A stretch of 64,000 nt of DNA from Photobacterium sp. GJ3 (GTDB lineage Bacteria > Pseudomonadota > Gammaproteobacteria > Enterobacterales > Vibrionaceae), in NCBI RefSeq assembly GCF_018199995.1, contig NZ_CP073578.1:1674001-1738000 (forward strand), in the 5' to 3' direction. The position numbers were made by a program, and so were the translations under genes. The notes under the pieces are model-generated. The model ran no database searches, was not told the DNA's origin, and worked only from the letters and a program-made list of their open reading frames with translations. Shown here one piece after another: positions 35,281-44,012 of this stretch (within the stretch, counting starts at the first letter, position 1; the number at the start of each line of letters is the position of its first letter).

Positions 35281-35403
35281 TGCCTTTGTCATTACGTTTT
35301 CGACCCATTGTCAGATATTTCATTCTGAGAAGAATCTTAATCAACAAATGGCATCTCTATTTTGCAGAAAAGACGCAATTATTGCTCAGACAGACTGGAT
35401 AAG

Positions 35404-36117
35404 TCAGGAACGCGAAAACGTTCGTGGCGACATTCCAAAATATGCAGAAAATCGGCGACTGAATGCAGACAGATCGCTGTAACCCACTTTTTCAGCAACA
35501 AGCTGAACTGGTAAATCCGTATGGGTCAGCAGCGCTTTGGCTTTTTCCATGCGTTGCTGCGTAATGAATTTGTGAACACTGGTCCCCAGATTTTCTTTGA
35601 ACGTTTTTTTAAATTGCGTTGGGCTGAGGTATGCAGCCTGAGCCAGCGCCGTAATGGACAGCGGCTGATCCAGCTGTTCAATGATCATCGCTTGCACCGC
35701 ACGAATACGCGGATCGATCAGTTGAGTCACTTCCTGCTGCCCCAATAACATTGTAAAAACTTGGATGATCGATGCTTCAATCCCACTATCGACCTGAGAT
35801 TCAAGTTGCTTTTCAACAAATTGGATAAAGCTGAGCAAAGGCAGGCTGATTGAAAAAACCGCAAACGTACTCTGAAGTAAATTGGCTGGCAACTGATCCA
35901 GATCCGCTACAATGAAACGTGCCGCTTCATCAGCCTTAAAAGCATGTGCGACACCCTTTGGAATGACGACACATTCACCTACCGTCACTTTACCTGTATA
36001 GGCTCCCGTATCAATACTGATATTGCCCTGAATCGGCAGTACGAGTTGATGGTAACAGTCATGCACATGACTGTTCAGTTGCTTCGTGTAGGAACGGATA
36101 CTTAAGCTCGGTTTCAT
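35404..36117 (-). CDS. AraC-family transcriptional regulator with cupin sensor
   Basis: 237-residue regulator: an N-terminal cupin (about residues 10-70, HVHDCYHQLVLPIQG and GECVVIPKGVAHAF, with metal/ligand-type His) and a C-terminal AraC DNA-binding domain (about 140-237) with two helix-turn-helices (SITALAQAAYLSPTQFKKTF and VQLVAEKVGYSDLSAFSRRF). ATG 36117 is preferred over GTG one codon earlier; the ribosome site is weak. It lies 123 bases upstream of the EamA exporter on the same strand, a common pairing in which the regulator controls export of a metabolite or toxin. Confidence 0.92.
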   Translation of the reverse strand: MKPSLSIRSYTKQLNSHVHDCYHQLVLPIQGNISIDTGAYTGKVTVGECVVIPKGVAHAFKADEAARFIVADLDQLPANLLQSTFAVFSISLPLLSFIQFVEKQLESQVDSGIEASIIQVFTMLLGQQEVTQLIDPRIRAVQAMIIEQLDQPLSITALAQAAYLSPTQFKKTFKENLGTSVHKFITQQRMEKAKALLTHTDLPVQLVAEKVGYSDLSAFSRRFSAYFGMSPRTFSRS

Positions 36118-36203
36118 CACAACAGTCAGCTCGTTCGGGTGAAAAACAGGAACATCTTACTCAGTGACAAACAATCACCCACGAAGATTACCCACATCAC
36201 AAT

Positions 36204-36226
36204 AACCACCGCCCCTGGCGGTGGTT
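36204..36226 (-). terminator. Terminator hairpin after the second peptide-binding protein gene
   Basis: A 10-bp perfect stem AACCACCGCC/GGCGGTGGTT with a 3-base loop, 38 bases past the stop. The T tract on the minus strand is short. Confidence 0.75.
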
Positions 36227-36263
36227 CGATTCATGGAAAAGATCGAAAGATCCTGGCTTACTG

Positions 36264-37883
36264 TCACTTGGCGATGAAGTACAGATCCTTCGCGTAAATA
36301 TTTCCCTTGGGGTTATTGCTCGGGAAACCTTTGAGGTTACTTTTCACCAGCCGGGTGTGGTTGTAATGATATATCGGCATCACGGGCATGGATTGATCCA
36401 GAATTTGCTCGGCCTGACGATACAAGCGATAACGTTTTGTTTCATCCTGTTCATCAGAGGCACGTTTTAGCAGCGTATCAAACTGGGCATCACAAAAGCC
36501 GGTTTCATTGTTCACATGGTGACAAGTGAAGCTGTTGAGTACAGAAGAAGGCTCCGCGTAATCCCCAAACGCATAGGAGCGTGCAACCGTATAATCTCCG
36601 GCGGCCTTGGCTGCCAGATAGGCATTCCATTCCATATTTTCCAGCGCGACCTGAACCCCTAAAGTTTTCCACATCGAGGCAATGGCAAGCGCCAGCTTCT
36701 TATGATTTTCACTGGTGTTGTAGGTCAAAGTCACTTTCAGCGGATTCGACGCGCCATATCCTGCTTTGGCCAGTAACAGTTTTGCTTCACTGAGACGTGA
36801 CTGATGCGCCTGTGTCTGGAAGGCAGGCGCGAAATTAGTGTAATGCGGAATCATATCCGGCACCACGGAAAACGCTGCAGGTTCGCCCTGCCCTGTGACT
36901 TTTTCGACCAACACATTCCGATCAATCGACATGCTCAGTGCGCGTCTGACATCAGGATTATCAAACGGCGGCTGTTTAGTATTAAAGGCGTACACATAAG
37001 AGCCCAGCAAGCGCAGTGACTGAATCTGTTCCGGACTTTCTTTGAGGAGTTTCTGATAATACTCAAGCTGAACCCGGTTCGTCATGTGGATTTCACCGGC
37101 CTGATAACGCATCATTTCGGCATTTTGCGAAGATAAAGCCAGATAAGTCACCTGATTGATTACCGTATTACCGTTATCCCAGTAACGTGGGTTTCTGACC
37201 ACTTCGACGCTCTCATTCGGTGTCCACTGCTTCAGCACATAGGCACCATTCGAGACAAAATGCTCCGCACGTGTCCAACCATCACCATAGGCTTTCACCT
37301 GATGCTCCGGCACAGGGAAAAACGTTTTGATGCTCATCAGGCTGAGAAAATAAGGCGTCGGTTTACTGAGGCTGACCACGAGCTGATATGGATTTGGCGC
37401 GACGACGCCTAGTTTTTCAGCGGATTGCTGTCCTGCGAGAATAGCCTGAGCATGTTCAATGTTTGCGGTCACCAGATTAAAGCCGCTGTTGTTGCCTGTG
37501 GACGGATCGACTGCCCGACGCCAGGCAAATACAAAGTCCTGCGCGGTGAGTGGCTTTCCATCCGACCATTGCAAGCCTTTACGCAGCTGGAAAGTATAGG
37601 TTTTTCCATCCGGTGAGACCGTCCAGGATTCTGCTTGTCCCGGACTCACCTCACCTTGCAGGTTTTCAATCACCAAGCCTTCAAATAAATCATTAACGAT
37701 GACATCACCAGGGCTGCCCGAACCAACAAAGCCCGGATCGATGGTGCTCGGCTCTGCGCCATTTGCACGAACCAATTGCTGCTTTTGGGCTAATGAAACA
37801 CCTTCAGGGACTGTGGCAGCGTGCGCTGGTGACAATACGGCGGTCAATGCCAGGCTGAGGCTGGAAACGAATCGTTTATCCAT
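36264..37883 (-). CDS. Periplasmic oligopeptide-binding protein, OppA/MppA-like (orphan, second copy)
   Basis: 539-residue family-5 solute-binding protein. Signal peptide about residues 1-22 (SSLSLALTAVLSPAHA). Family landmarks: PSTIDPGFVGSGSPGDVIVN, FQLRKGLQWSDGKPLTAQDF and VRRALSMSIDRNVLVEKVTG. Two cysteines in FTCHHVNNETGFCDAQFD match the OppA disulfide loop. Paralogue of the protein at 9625-11241 but clearly diverged. No permease or ATPase adjoins it. An AAAGGAT site precedes ATG 37883. The ligand is probably a peptide (nutrient or cell-wall), but cannot be specified. Confidence 0.92.
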   Translation of the reverse strand: MDKRFVSSLSLALTAVLSPAHAATVPEGVSLAQKQQLVRANGAEPSTIDPGFVGSGSPGDVIVNDLFEGLVIENLQGEVSPGQAESWTVSPDGKTYTFQLRKGLQWSDGKPLTAQDFVFAWRRAVDPSTGNNSGFNLVTANIEHAQAILAGQQSAEKLGVVAPNPYQLVVSLSKPTPYFLSLMSIKTFFPVPEHQVKAYGDGWTRAEHFVSNGAYVLKQWTPNESVEVVRNPRYWDNGNTVINQVTYLALSSQNAEMMRYQAGEIHMTNRVQLEYYQKLLKESPEQIQSLRLLGSYVYAFNTKQPPFDNPDVRRALSMSIDRNVLVEKVTGQGEPAAFSVVPDMIPHYTNFAPAFQTQAHQSRLSEAKLLLAKAGYGASNPLKVTLTYNTSENHKKLALAIASMWKTLGVQVALENMEWNAYLAAKAAGDYTVARSYAFGDYAEPSSVLNSFTCHHVNNETGFCDAQFDTLLKRASDEQDETKRYRLYRQAEQILDQSMPVMPIYHYNHTRLVKSNLKGFPSNNPKGNIYAKDLYFIAK

Positions 37884-37977
37884 AATGCAAAATCCTTTTA
37901 CGACAGGCTTTTGGGGAGCAGAAAAATTGTGTATCGCAGATCAATAAGGAAGAACGGATGGGAAGTAAAGAGAAATG

Positions 37978-38010
37978 ATGCCAGACCCACAATTCTGTGA
38001 AGTCTGGCAT
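37978..38010 (-). terminator. Hairpin after the small lipoprotein gene
   Basis: Outer stem ATGCCAGAC/GTCTGGCAT (9 pairs) with an inner CACA/TGTG pairing, 22 bases past the stop. Only a weak pyrimidine tract follows. Confidence 0.6.
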
Positions 38011-38031
38011 TCAGAGCGATTGGGCACTCAG

Positions 38032-38364
38032 TTATTTCGGGATATTAAAGTTTTTGTCGTTCAGGCACGTAAATGTGTAGTAATCCGAACGCTCATTAAA
38101 ATGACTAAACCCTTTCCCCTGGCAGTAAGCGCCATTCAGCTCATTCATCACGGTCAGCGTCTGCTGACTCTTGACTGAGAAATAGCTGTCATTGTCACAG
38201 ACGACCCGGATCTTGCCATCATCTCCCTGAGAGAATGACTGTACTTTTGCTGCACACAGCGAATAACTGACATCAACAAAGTCATTGGCTCTCTCGTCAA
38301 CCGAGGCACTACAACCTGCAAGTAAGACCGCTGAGACTGCAGCGAGACTAATTAAGGCTTTCAC
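38032..38364 (-). CDS. Small cysteine-containing lipoprotein
   Basis: 110-residue lipoprotein: signal KALISLAAVSAVLLAGC with lipobox LAGC, then a small domain with four further cysteines (SLCAAKV, VVCDNDSYF, AYCQGKG, FTCLND) that could form two disulfides in the periplasm. Start choice: ATG 38370 directly abuts the GAGAGGAG ribosome site, leaving no spacing, whereas GTG 38364 two codons later has ideal 6-base spacing, so GTG is preferred. No known family recognised. Confidence 0.78.
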   Translation of the reverse strand: MKALISLAAVSAVLLAGCSASVDERANDFVDVSYSLCAAKVQSFSQGDDGKIRVVCDNDSYFSVKSQQTLTVMNELNGAYCQGKGFSHFNERSDYYTFTCLNDKNFNIPK

Positions 38365-38491
38365 GATCATCTCCTCTCAAAAATACCTCAGTAAGATTGT
38401 AGTGCGACCATAAATAAATCGCATTAATTAATTGCTGATGAATCAAAAATAAGTCGCATGGAATCATAAATTTAGTCAATTCTAATATTGA

Positions 38492-39097
38492 CTAATCTAA
38501 CTGCGAAACGGAAGTAAACGCCTTAATTTCCCCCGCTTCGATGAGAAAACAGTCCATTCCTGCCGCAAGTGCAGCCCGGCGACCCAGTGCAGTATCTTCA
38601 AAAACGACACACTGATGCGGGGAAAGGCCCATTTGCCTTGCCGCTTCCAGAAAAGTGTCTGGGTGAGGTTTGTGGTTTCGGACATCATCTGCGGTGACGA
38701 GCACATCTAATGAAGGCAAAATATCCGTCACGGTCAGCAATTCAAGTGCGTTGCGCTTTCGGCACCCCGTGCCGACTGCAATTTTCTTGTCACCCCGGTA
38801 TTGCATCAGCAAATCGTAAGTCACCGGGATCACATCTCCTTTGTGAGGAAGCTTGTCAAAATATGTCCATTTGGCGTCTGCGACAGCTTCTGCATCATGA
38901 TCCAACTGGTATTTCTCATTCATGAGCCCGGCCGTTTTGATCGTTGGTGAGCCACCAAGGCTCAGGAGCCATTCTGGCTCGAAAGGGATCTGAAAAGCCT
39001 GACACGCGGCTTGCCAGGCATCCAAATGAGCAGGCATTGAGTCAATCAACGTCCCATCCATGTCGAAAATTAATCCTTGATATTGAGACAAATCCAT
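38492..39097 (-). CDS. HAD-family sugar phosphatase (YqaB / beta-phosphoglucomutase type)
   Basis: 201-residue haloacid-dehalogenase phosphatase. Motif I FDMDGTLIDS (nucleophile Asp and acid/base Asp, residues 11-20), motif II VGTGCRKRN near 108, motif III with Lys in RNHKPHPDTFLEAA, and motif IV VVFEDTALGRRAA. Of the YqaB subgroup, which dephosphorylates fructose 1-phosphate and related sugar phosphates. A near-perfect AGGAGGTGA site precedes ATG 39097. Confidence 0.92.
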   Translation of the reverse strand: MDLSQYQGLIFDMDGTLIDSMPAHLDAWQAACQAFQIPFEPEWLLSLGGSPTIKTAGLMNEKYQLDHDAEAVADAKWTYFDKLPHKGDVIPVTYDLLMQYRGDKKIAVGTGCRKRNALELLTVTDILPSLDVLVTADDVRNHKPHPDTFLEAARQMGLSPHQCVVFEDTALGRRAALAAGMDCFLIEAGEIKAFTSVSQLD

Positions 39098-39183
39098 CTT
39101 TCACCTCCTGCACGTCGCTCATGCCATATTGACTTAAAGCGACAGCGGAAATCCAGCGCTGTTTTATCTATCCGCTCAGAAAG

Positions 39184-39984
39184 CTACTCGATCTCCATCA
39201 CAACCAGTCCCCACTTCTCGGCAATTCGATCAAAAAAACCCTGCGTTTTCTTCAGCTCAATCCAATGATTGATAAAGTTAATCCAGACCTGATCATCTCT
39301 GGGCATTAACATTGCGAGCGGGGTCGCCCGACGCATTCCCTGTACATGAGGCACCGCCAGTTGCGGAAAACGACTGGTCAGTGTCGCGGCTTCAATATTG
39401 GACGTCACAATGACATTGGCACGGTTTGAGAGGAGTTCCTGATAAGGCTTTCCGCTTTCCAGTACTCGCTGCCTGGCTTTTGGAAAAAATTCCTTCACCA
39501 TGGTTTCTTCGACCGAATTCTGGCGCGAAGCAACGGTCACGCTTGCCGTGTTAAAGTCAGCCCAAAACCGGAATCGGCTTTGATATTGTTTCTGGGTTAT
39601 CGGGACAAAGGCCAGATAATAATAAGGCTGACTATAGCCCACAATCTTCGCCCGGTTAATATTGAGCGCAGCACTGCCCGTCAGATCATATTTTTCCGTG
39701 ACGATGCCACTGACCAGAGCTTTCCAGTCTGTCGCCACATACTCAACCGTGACGCCAAGATCCTTGGCTAACTCCGTGGTGATATCAATATCGTATCCTT
39801 TGTAAAAGTTTGTGGCGGGATCTCGCATCGTCATCGGGCCCCAATCTCCAGTCGTTCCTACACGCAGCACACCTCTGTCGATCACTTTCTGTAAGCGGCT
39901 TGATGCCGCATGTGCCTGATTCAGCAAAACAAAGCTCATGAGAAGAATAGGAAGAACGCGCTTCAGGAAAAAGGTGAATCTCAT
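39184..39984 (-). CDS. Periplasmic solute-binding protein, PheC/amino-acid-binding type
   Basis: 266-residue exported protein of the type-2 periplasmic binding fold (SBP_bac_3). Signal peptide LPILLMSFVLLNQAHAA (ending near residue 27), then LQKVIDRGVLRVGTTGDWGP and YKGYDIDITTELAKDLGVTV, a pattern close to cyclohexadienyl dehydratase PheC (GVLRVGTTGDYKPF). The later IVTSNIEAATLTSRFP also fits PheC. Whether it is a dehydratase in phenylalanine synthesis or merely a binding protein cannot be decided here. No ABC permease genes adjoin it. Confidence 0.85.
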   Translation of the reverse strand: MRFTFFLKRVLPILLMSFVLLNQAHAASSRLQKVIDRGVLRVGTTGDWGPMTMRDPATNFYKGYDIDITTELAKDLGVTVEYVATDWKALVSGIVTEKYDLTGSAALNINRAKIVGYSQPYYYLAFVPITQKQYQSRFRFWADFNTASVTVASRQNSVEETMVKEFFPKARQRVLESGKPYQELLSNRANVIVTSNIEAATLTSRFPQLAVPHVQGMRRATPLAMLMPRDDQVWINFINHWIELKKTQGFFDRIAEKWGLVVMEIE

Positions 39985-40277
39985 TGGGACACCCCCGAAT
40001 ACTACGATGCATTTTGATTTTCTTTTGAATAAAGATAGCAGTGTCTGGGTGAGATTTTGCGCTGGGGTTGTATTTATTTGTGTATCAGTTTTGACATTGA
40101 TGGAAAAGATTCAGAATTTGGATAAGAAATCAATCATTGTCTTGTGGATGAGAACCTAACAGCAAAAAAACTGCACTACCGGGTAATGCAGGAATAAGAG
40201 AATAAGAGAATAAGAGAATAAAGAAGATTGAATATTACCCATATCTCTGTAACGGATATTCATTCTGTGTGTCCGGT
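39985..40277. other. Intergenic region with octanucleotide repeat
   Basis: 293 bases between the PheC-like gene and the AraC-type gene, both minus strand. It contains the tandem repeat at 40193-40221 and must hold the PheC-like gene's promoter. Nothing else recognised. Confidence 0.5.
40193..40221. repeat. Octanucleotide tandem repeat AATAAGAG
   Basis: Three perfect tandem copies of AATAAGAG (40193-40200, 40201-40208, 40209-40216) plus a partial fourth AATAA. It lies 57 bases past the AraC-type gene and about 210 bases before the PheC-like gene. Confidence 0.85.
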
Positions 40278-41060
40278 TCAATTATGATTCAGATTATGTT
40301 TCCGCATCCGAAATTCACCGGGTGAACATCCCATATGCTTTTTAAAGACCCGTGAGAAATAAGAGACATCCTTAAATCCTGCCGAGTTTGCGATTTGAGA
40401 AATTTTCTCACGGTCAGAACTCAGTAATCCACAAGCCAGATCCAATCTTTTCTTAATGATGTACTGCTTCAGCGTCACCCCCATAATGCTATGGAATAAA
40501 CGCGAAAAATAGGTTGGAGAATAATGACACGCGTTGGCCAGATCCTCTTCACGTAAAGGAGAGCTGAGATTTTCATCAATGATCTTTAACGCAGGTCTGA
40601 TTGACATTTCCCTGTTTTCGAATCCAGGCTCGACATCAGACTCAACATGATGTGTATGCAATCGGCTGAAACATTCCTCCAGATCTTGTCGGCTCGCATT
40701 CGCCGACAGGACATCTTCACCACCAGCTCTCAAAACATTCAGAGCCAGATTTCCATCCAGATTATGATACACAACAACCACCTTGGCTGCCGGGAAGCGA
40801 CTTTTCACAGCGCGCAAAAGTTCAAATCCTTCTGATGTCGAGTCAATGACCTCAAGAAATATGAGTTCTTGCCCAGTCATTGATGACAATAACTCGTAAG
40901 GCGAGATCTCGACGACTTTGTGCGAAAGCTTCAGGTTTTCTTTCGCTTCAACCTGTTTGTCATGATGACTACTACTGACCCAAATCACACATTCACCTTC
41001 AACTACTTGTGTCATATTCCCATACGCAGAATTACCATGCGCATGAATGGCGGTTGACAC
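40278..41060 (-). CDS. AraC-family regulator with a degenerate receiver domain
   Basis: Up to 260 residues: an N-terminal response-regulator-like domain (about 20-135) and a C-terminal AraC DNA-binding domain (about 155-260; REEDLANACHYSPTYFSRLF and ISQIANSAGFKDVSYFSRVF). In the receiver the phospho-acceptor Asp is replaced by Glu (ELIFLEVIDS in place of xxxLDVxMP), the Thr and Lys positions are also lost (VVVVYHN, DVLSANA). So it is a pseudo-receiver, possibly locked in one state. The start is uncertain: GTG 41060 has AAGGAG too close; ATG 41015 is an alternative. No sensor kinase gene adjoins it. Confidence 0.85.
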   Translation of the reverse strand: MSTAIHAHGNSAYGNMTQVVEGECVIWVSSSHHDKQVEAKENLKLSHKVVEISPYELLSSMTGQELIFLEVIDSTSEGFELLRAVKSRFPAAKVVVVYHNLDGNLALNVLRAGGEDVLSANASRQDLEECFSRLHTHHVESDVEPGFENREMSIRPALKIIDENLSSPLREEDLANACHYSPTYFSRLFHSIMGVTLKQYIIKKRLDLACGLLSSDREKISQIANSAGFKDVSYFSRVFKKHMGCSPGEFRMRKHNLNHN

Positions 41061-41440
41061 TCCTTGTCGATGAATAAATTTTAATGATAAGAATTCGTAT
41101 GAATATCAGGGCAAAAATGTTTTTACATAAAATAATTAATGTTCAAAAAACTAAATAAATCCAGCCAGTCTGATTTGTTTCAAATATAAGTATCAATTTA
41201 TAAAAAGTCTGCTATGAGTAAGACATCAATCAGTTGGAATCGTTCGGACAAAGCGAAAAGCAATTTTCTTATCACGATGTATTCTATGCGATAGCCTTTA
41301 TATCACAAACAAGTCTAACTTTTTCACATTCAAATCATGCTGAAAAAAATTCTCAAGCACAAAAAAGTCTGACAGTTCTGGCCAGAATGCGTGTCATTTT
41401 TCAGGAATAACTTGAAATTCAAGCACAAATGATTTGTGAA
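41061..41440. other. AT-rich gap without a gene
   Basis: 380 bases, strongly AT-rich, holding the upstream region of the AraC-type gene. I see no coding frame, hairpin or repeat worth reporting. Confidence 0.5.
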
Positions 41441-41883
41441 TTACTTCAGATAACCTGTGAGTTGCTGGTACAAATCGAAACTGCTGTCTTCCAGCCAGCA
41501 TTCAGAGATTTGCCCCTCTTCATGCCGAAATTGAATCATGCCTGTCATTTGAATGACTTGCTTCTTCCCCGGAATACTGAGCCAGCCCCCTGGTATTGTG
41601 CCTGGCAGCGATACCGGACCACCGTCAGTGGCGGTTGACTGATGACGTCTGCGATAGAAAAGGTCAGGGACTTAAACTTTTGGCGCCAGAGCTGGAGATA
41701 GGTCAGATAACTTTCATGTGAAATCTGCTGCCTGCGGCCACCCGGCAAATGAAAGATAAATGGATCCGTCACGTTGGCGCTCAAACTGGCACTGCTGGCA
41801 TTGGTCCAAATCTCCAGAAACCAGGCATCTATCCATGCCATGGTTTCCTCTTCAGCCACAGTGCTGCTTAAATTGAACACCAT
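41441..41883 (-). pseudogene. SnoaL-like/NTF2-fold protein, split by a one-base frameshift
   Basis: Two frames give one protein of about 147 residues with the small alpha+beta NTF2/SnoaL fold. Frame A from ATG 41883 (AAAGGAT upstream): MAWIDAWFLEIWTNA, NVTDPFIFHLPGG, SYLTYLQLWRQKFKS, VVRYRCQAQYQG. Frame B continues GWLSIPGKKQVIQMTGMIQF, RHEEGQISECWLEDSS, then LYQQLTGYLK and TAA at 41443-41441. The break is at GGGGG (plus-strand CCCCC, 41586-41590); adding one G restores reading. Without repair, frame A ends early at 41545. Members of this fold are cyclases, isomerases or ligand binders; this one is uncharacterised. Confidence 0.72.
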
Positions 41884-42019
41884 AAAGATCCTTTCACACG
41901 ATGCCATCCTGTTCATGGCATCAAAAACATCGTCTCAATTTATCCTAGACCCGTGTCGGATCCTATGCCGAAGATACCGAATTCAATATTTTCTTCGCTC
42001 AACATCAAATTTACCCACG

Positions 42020-42406
42020 CTAGTGTTCAGCAAACTGCCGTTTCCACTGCAAGCTGAGCCGATAAAAATCCTGCCGGGTTGATTCCGGTACAGCGTCTAA
42101 AAATGGCTTCGCCTGCTCCAGATAGAACAAAGCTTTCTGACTGTGTTCCAGCAAGAGATGGTGATGGACAATCAGACCAAGCAAGTCTACAAAAACACTT
42201 TTATCATGACTCTGGCTTGCCTGAGGTAGCATCGACTGGAAGATCATCAGGCTAACTTCCGGTGTGTTCGCAGCCATTATCTGCGCCAGATCCGGCCGGC
42301 GCGTTTCTGAGGTTGTATAACAATAGGTTTTGATCGGATCCGCCCATCCCCACTGACTCAATAGTAAAGCGTAAAAGACAATCCAACACCGGCAAAAGTT
42401 CTTCAT
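42020..42406 (-). CDS. Small exported protein of unknown function
   Basis: 128-residue protein with a signal sequence (CWIVFYALLLSQWGWA, cleavage near residue 22) and a helical mature region (SLMIFQSMLPQASQSHDKSV, HHHLLLEHSQKALFYLEQAK) that has a tetratricopeptide-like feel, though too short to call. No known family recognised. It stands alone on the minus strand. Confidence 0.6.
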   Translation of the reverse strand: MKNFCRCWIVFYALLLSQWGWADPIKTYCYTTSETRRPDLAQIMAANTPEVSLMIFQSMLPQASQSHDKSVFVDLLGLIVHHHLLLEHSQKALFYLEQAKPFLDAVPESTRQDFYRLSLQWKRQFAEH

Positions 42407-42581
42407 CGACAGTTTGATGCTCCAAACACAAATGACGCATCTTTATCACCTGTTTATCCTCTTGCCGAGGTATTTTAGCTGACTTTGTATCCCACTTATC
42501 ACAGAGCAGGTAACAGCAAGCAAAATTACACCAAACGCTTGCATACTGTCAGCATTTTTAAGATAGCCTCCCACGATTTGA

Positions 42582-43238
42582 TTAGGACATATTCAGACGG
42601 GACAATACAGCCTGAAAGTAACTCAGGCTGGGAATATGGAGCTGATGACTGAGTTTTCTCCCGACAGCCACAAAGTCATAGCCCAGTTCCTGAGAGGCCC
42701 GGTGATTCCACTCCCCTTCAGCAAAAACAATCCGTCGTTTAAATGTCATGCCTGTATCCTGCTTTGCCCGAAAGGCTGCCAGCGCCATAATCTCGGTCCG
42801 GCTTGTCGCATCTGAGGACGATGCAAACGTCATCCGCCCCACATCAATACCCACAGCTTGAAGCTTCAGACGACTGGCGGACGCCCAACCGCTGCTGGTA
42901 ATGGCAATATGTGTATCCTGTCGCTGTTTCATCTGCTCCAGAAACTCCCGGCCGCCACACATCAGGGAAGCGCGTTCAGGCAAAGCATTTAACTGCTCAC
43001 CCAAATATGACAGATACTGTTCTTCGACCTGTCTGTGAACCATCGAACGACTCGTGCTTGTGGGAAAATGAAGCAAGATTTCATCCAGCAGCGCCGGATC
43101 GGTTTCAACCCTTTCCTGATAACGTGATTTATCTAAAGTAATGCAGAGTACCGCTTCCACTGCCCGAACAAAGCAGTCTCTGTCGATTTCTTTGAAATCC
43201 ACCAATGCGCCATCGACATCAACTAACAACAGATTCAT
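42582..43238 (-). CDS. HAD-family hydrolase
   Basis: 218-residue haloacid-dehalogenase hydrolase. Motif I LVDVDGALVDF (DxDG with two Asp) at the N-terminus, motif II ITSSGWASASR near residue 110, and the late acidic motif IVFAEGEWNHRASQELG. The motif IV Asp pair appears as AEGEWN, a substitution relative to the usual GDxxxD, so activity may be altered. ATG 43238 has AAAGGAAAA upstream; the longer frame to 43325 is not needed. Substrate unknown. Confidence 0.82.
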   Translation of the reverse strand: MNLLLVDVDGALVDFKEIDRDCFVRAVEAVLCITLDKSRYQERVETDPALLDEILLHFPTSTSRSMVHRQVEEQYLSYLGEQLNALPERASLMCGGREFLEQMKQRQDTHIAITSSGWASASRLKLQAVGIDVGRMTFASSSDATSRTEIMALAAFRAKQDTGMTFKRRIVFAEGEWNHRASQELGYDFVAVGRKLSHQLHIPSLSYFQAVLSRLNMS

Positions 43239-43540
43239 CAATTTTCCTTTATCCCGGACATCTTTAATCAAGGCACACAGCATAGAATGTAAATAAAATG
43301 TTGCAACAACAAATTTGTTAAACATGATAACTTCTTGAAAAAAGTCATGCCTTTACCAGGAGCTTCAATGCAGCGATAAGCCAGGCTGTTCTCCAGCTTG
43401 CCAGCAAAACTATCCGTGATGACAAAAACTTAACACGGTGTTTTCTTAGCAGAATCCTGAATTCTTTCCCACAATTACCCCGTTCACCTGATTTTTGCGT
43501 GAACGGCATGTGAGCAAAACAACGATAAAGGATAATCCTC
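43239..43540. other. Intergenic region between HAD and HiPIP genes
   Basis: 302 bases; divergent promoter region. Contains the inverted repeat CCGTTCAC-11 bases-GTGAACGG (43480-43506), 34 bases before the HiPIP start. Confidence 0.55.
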
Positions 43541-43852
43541 ATGAAAGGATCAACAGACCGTCGACGTTTTCTGCGTCTGACCATGGCGGGCATTATTGGT
43601 CTCACCTTAGGTGATCAGGTCTTAAGGCGCCAGGTTCTGGCCAGTGAAGAACTGCCTCACTTGGCTGAAGATAATGCACAAGCTGCCGCACTGAAATATA
43701 CCCATCAGTCTCCTCAGGAAGATCAACACTGCGGTAACTGTATATTGTTACAAGGTAATGAAGGTGATGAATGGCGTCCGTGTTCAATTTTCCCGGGCCA
43801 TACTGTCAATGTGAAGGGCTGGTGCTCGGCCTGGACGGCAAAACCTGCGTGA
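43541..43852 (+). CDS. High-potential iron-sulfur protein (HiPIP)
   Basis: 103-residue exported electron carrier with one [4Fe-4S]3+/2+ cluster. A twin-arginine signal (DRRRFLRLTMAGIIGLTLG) directs folded export with the cluster. The four cluster cysteines have typical HiPIP spacing: HCGNC (two), WRPCSIFPG (third) and KGWCSAW (fourth). HiPIPs carry electrons to cytochromes in phototrophs and to terminal oxidases or reductases in some non-phototrophs; the partner here is unknown. Terminator at 43859-43883. Confidence 0.95.
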   Translation: MKGSTDRRRFLRLTMAGIIGLTLGDQVLRRQVLASEELPHLAEDNAQAAALKYTHQSPQEDQHCGNCILLQGNEGDEWRPCSIFPGHTVNVKGWCSAWTAKPA

Positions 43853-43858
43853 TCGACA

Positions 43859-43883
43859 ACAAAGCCCGTTCTGCGGGCTTTTG
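43859..43883 (+). terminator. Intrinsic terminator after the HiPIP gene
   Basis: An 8-bp stem AAAGCCCG/CGGGCTTT (43861-43868 with 43874-43881), loop of 5, then T-rich sequence. Confidence 0.85.
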
Positions 43884-43938
43884 TTTGCGAACGAAGCGCA
43901 GACAATTTGAATCAATAGGACTGAGAAAAGAAGATGAA

Positions 43939-44012
43939 TGGAGGCGCGTCCCGGAGTCGAACCGAGGTCCACGGATTTGCAATCCGCTGCATAGCCACTC
44001 TGCCAACGCGCC
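43939..44012 (-). tRNA. tRNA-Cys (anticodon GCA)
   Basis: 74-base tRNA with CCA encoded. Acceptor GGCGCGT/ACGCGCC, anticodon loop with GCA at its centre (ATTGCAAAT), TψC GGTTCGACTCC. It reads Cys codons UGC/UGU. It lies 146 bases downstream of btuD and 86 bases past the convergent HiPIP gene. Confidence 0.96.
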
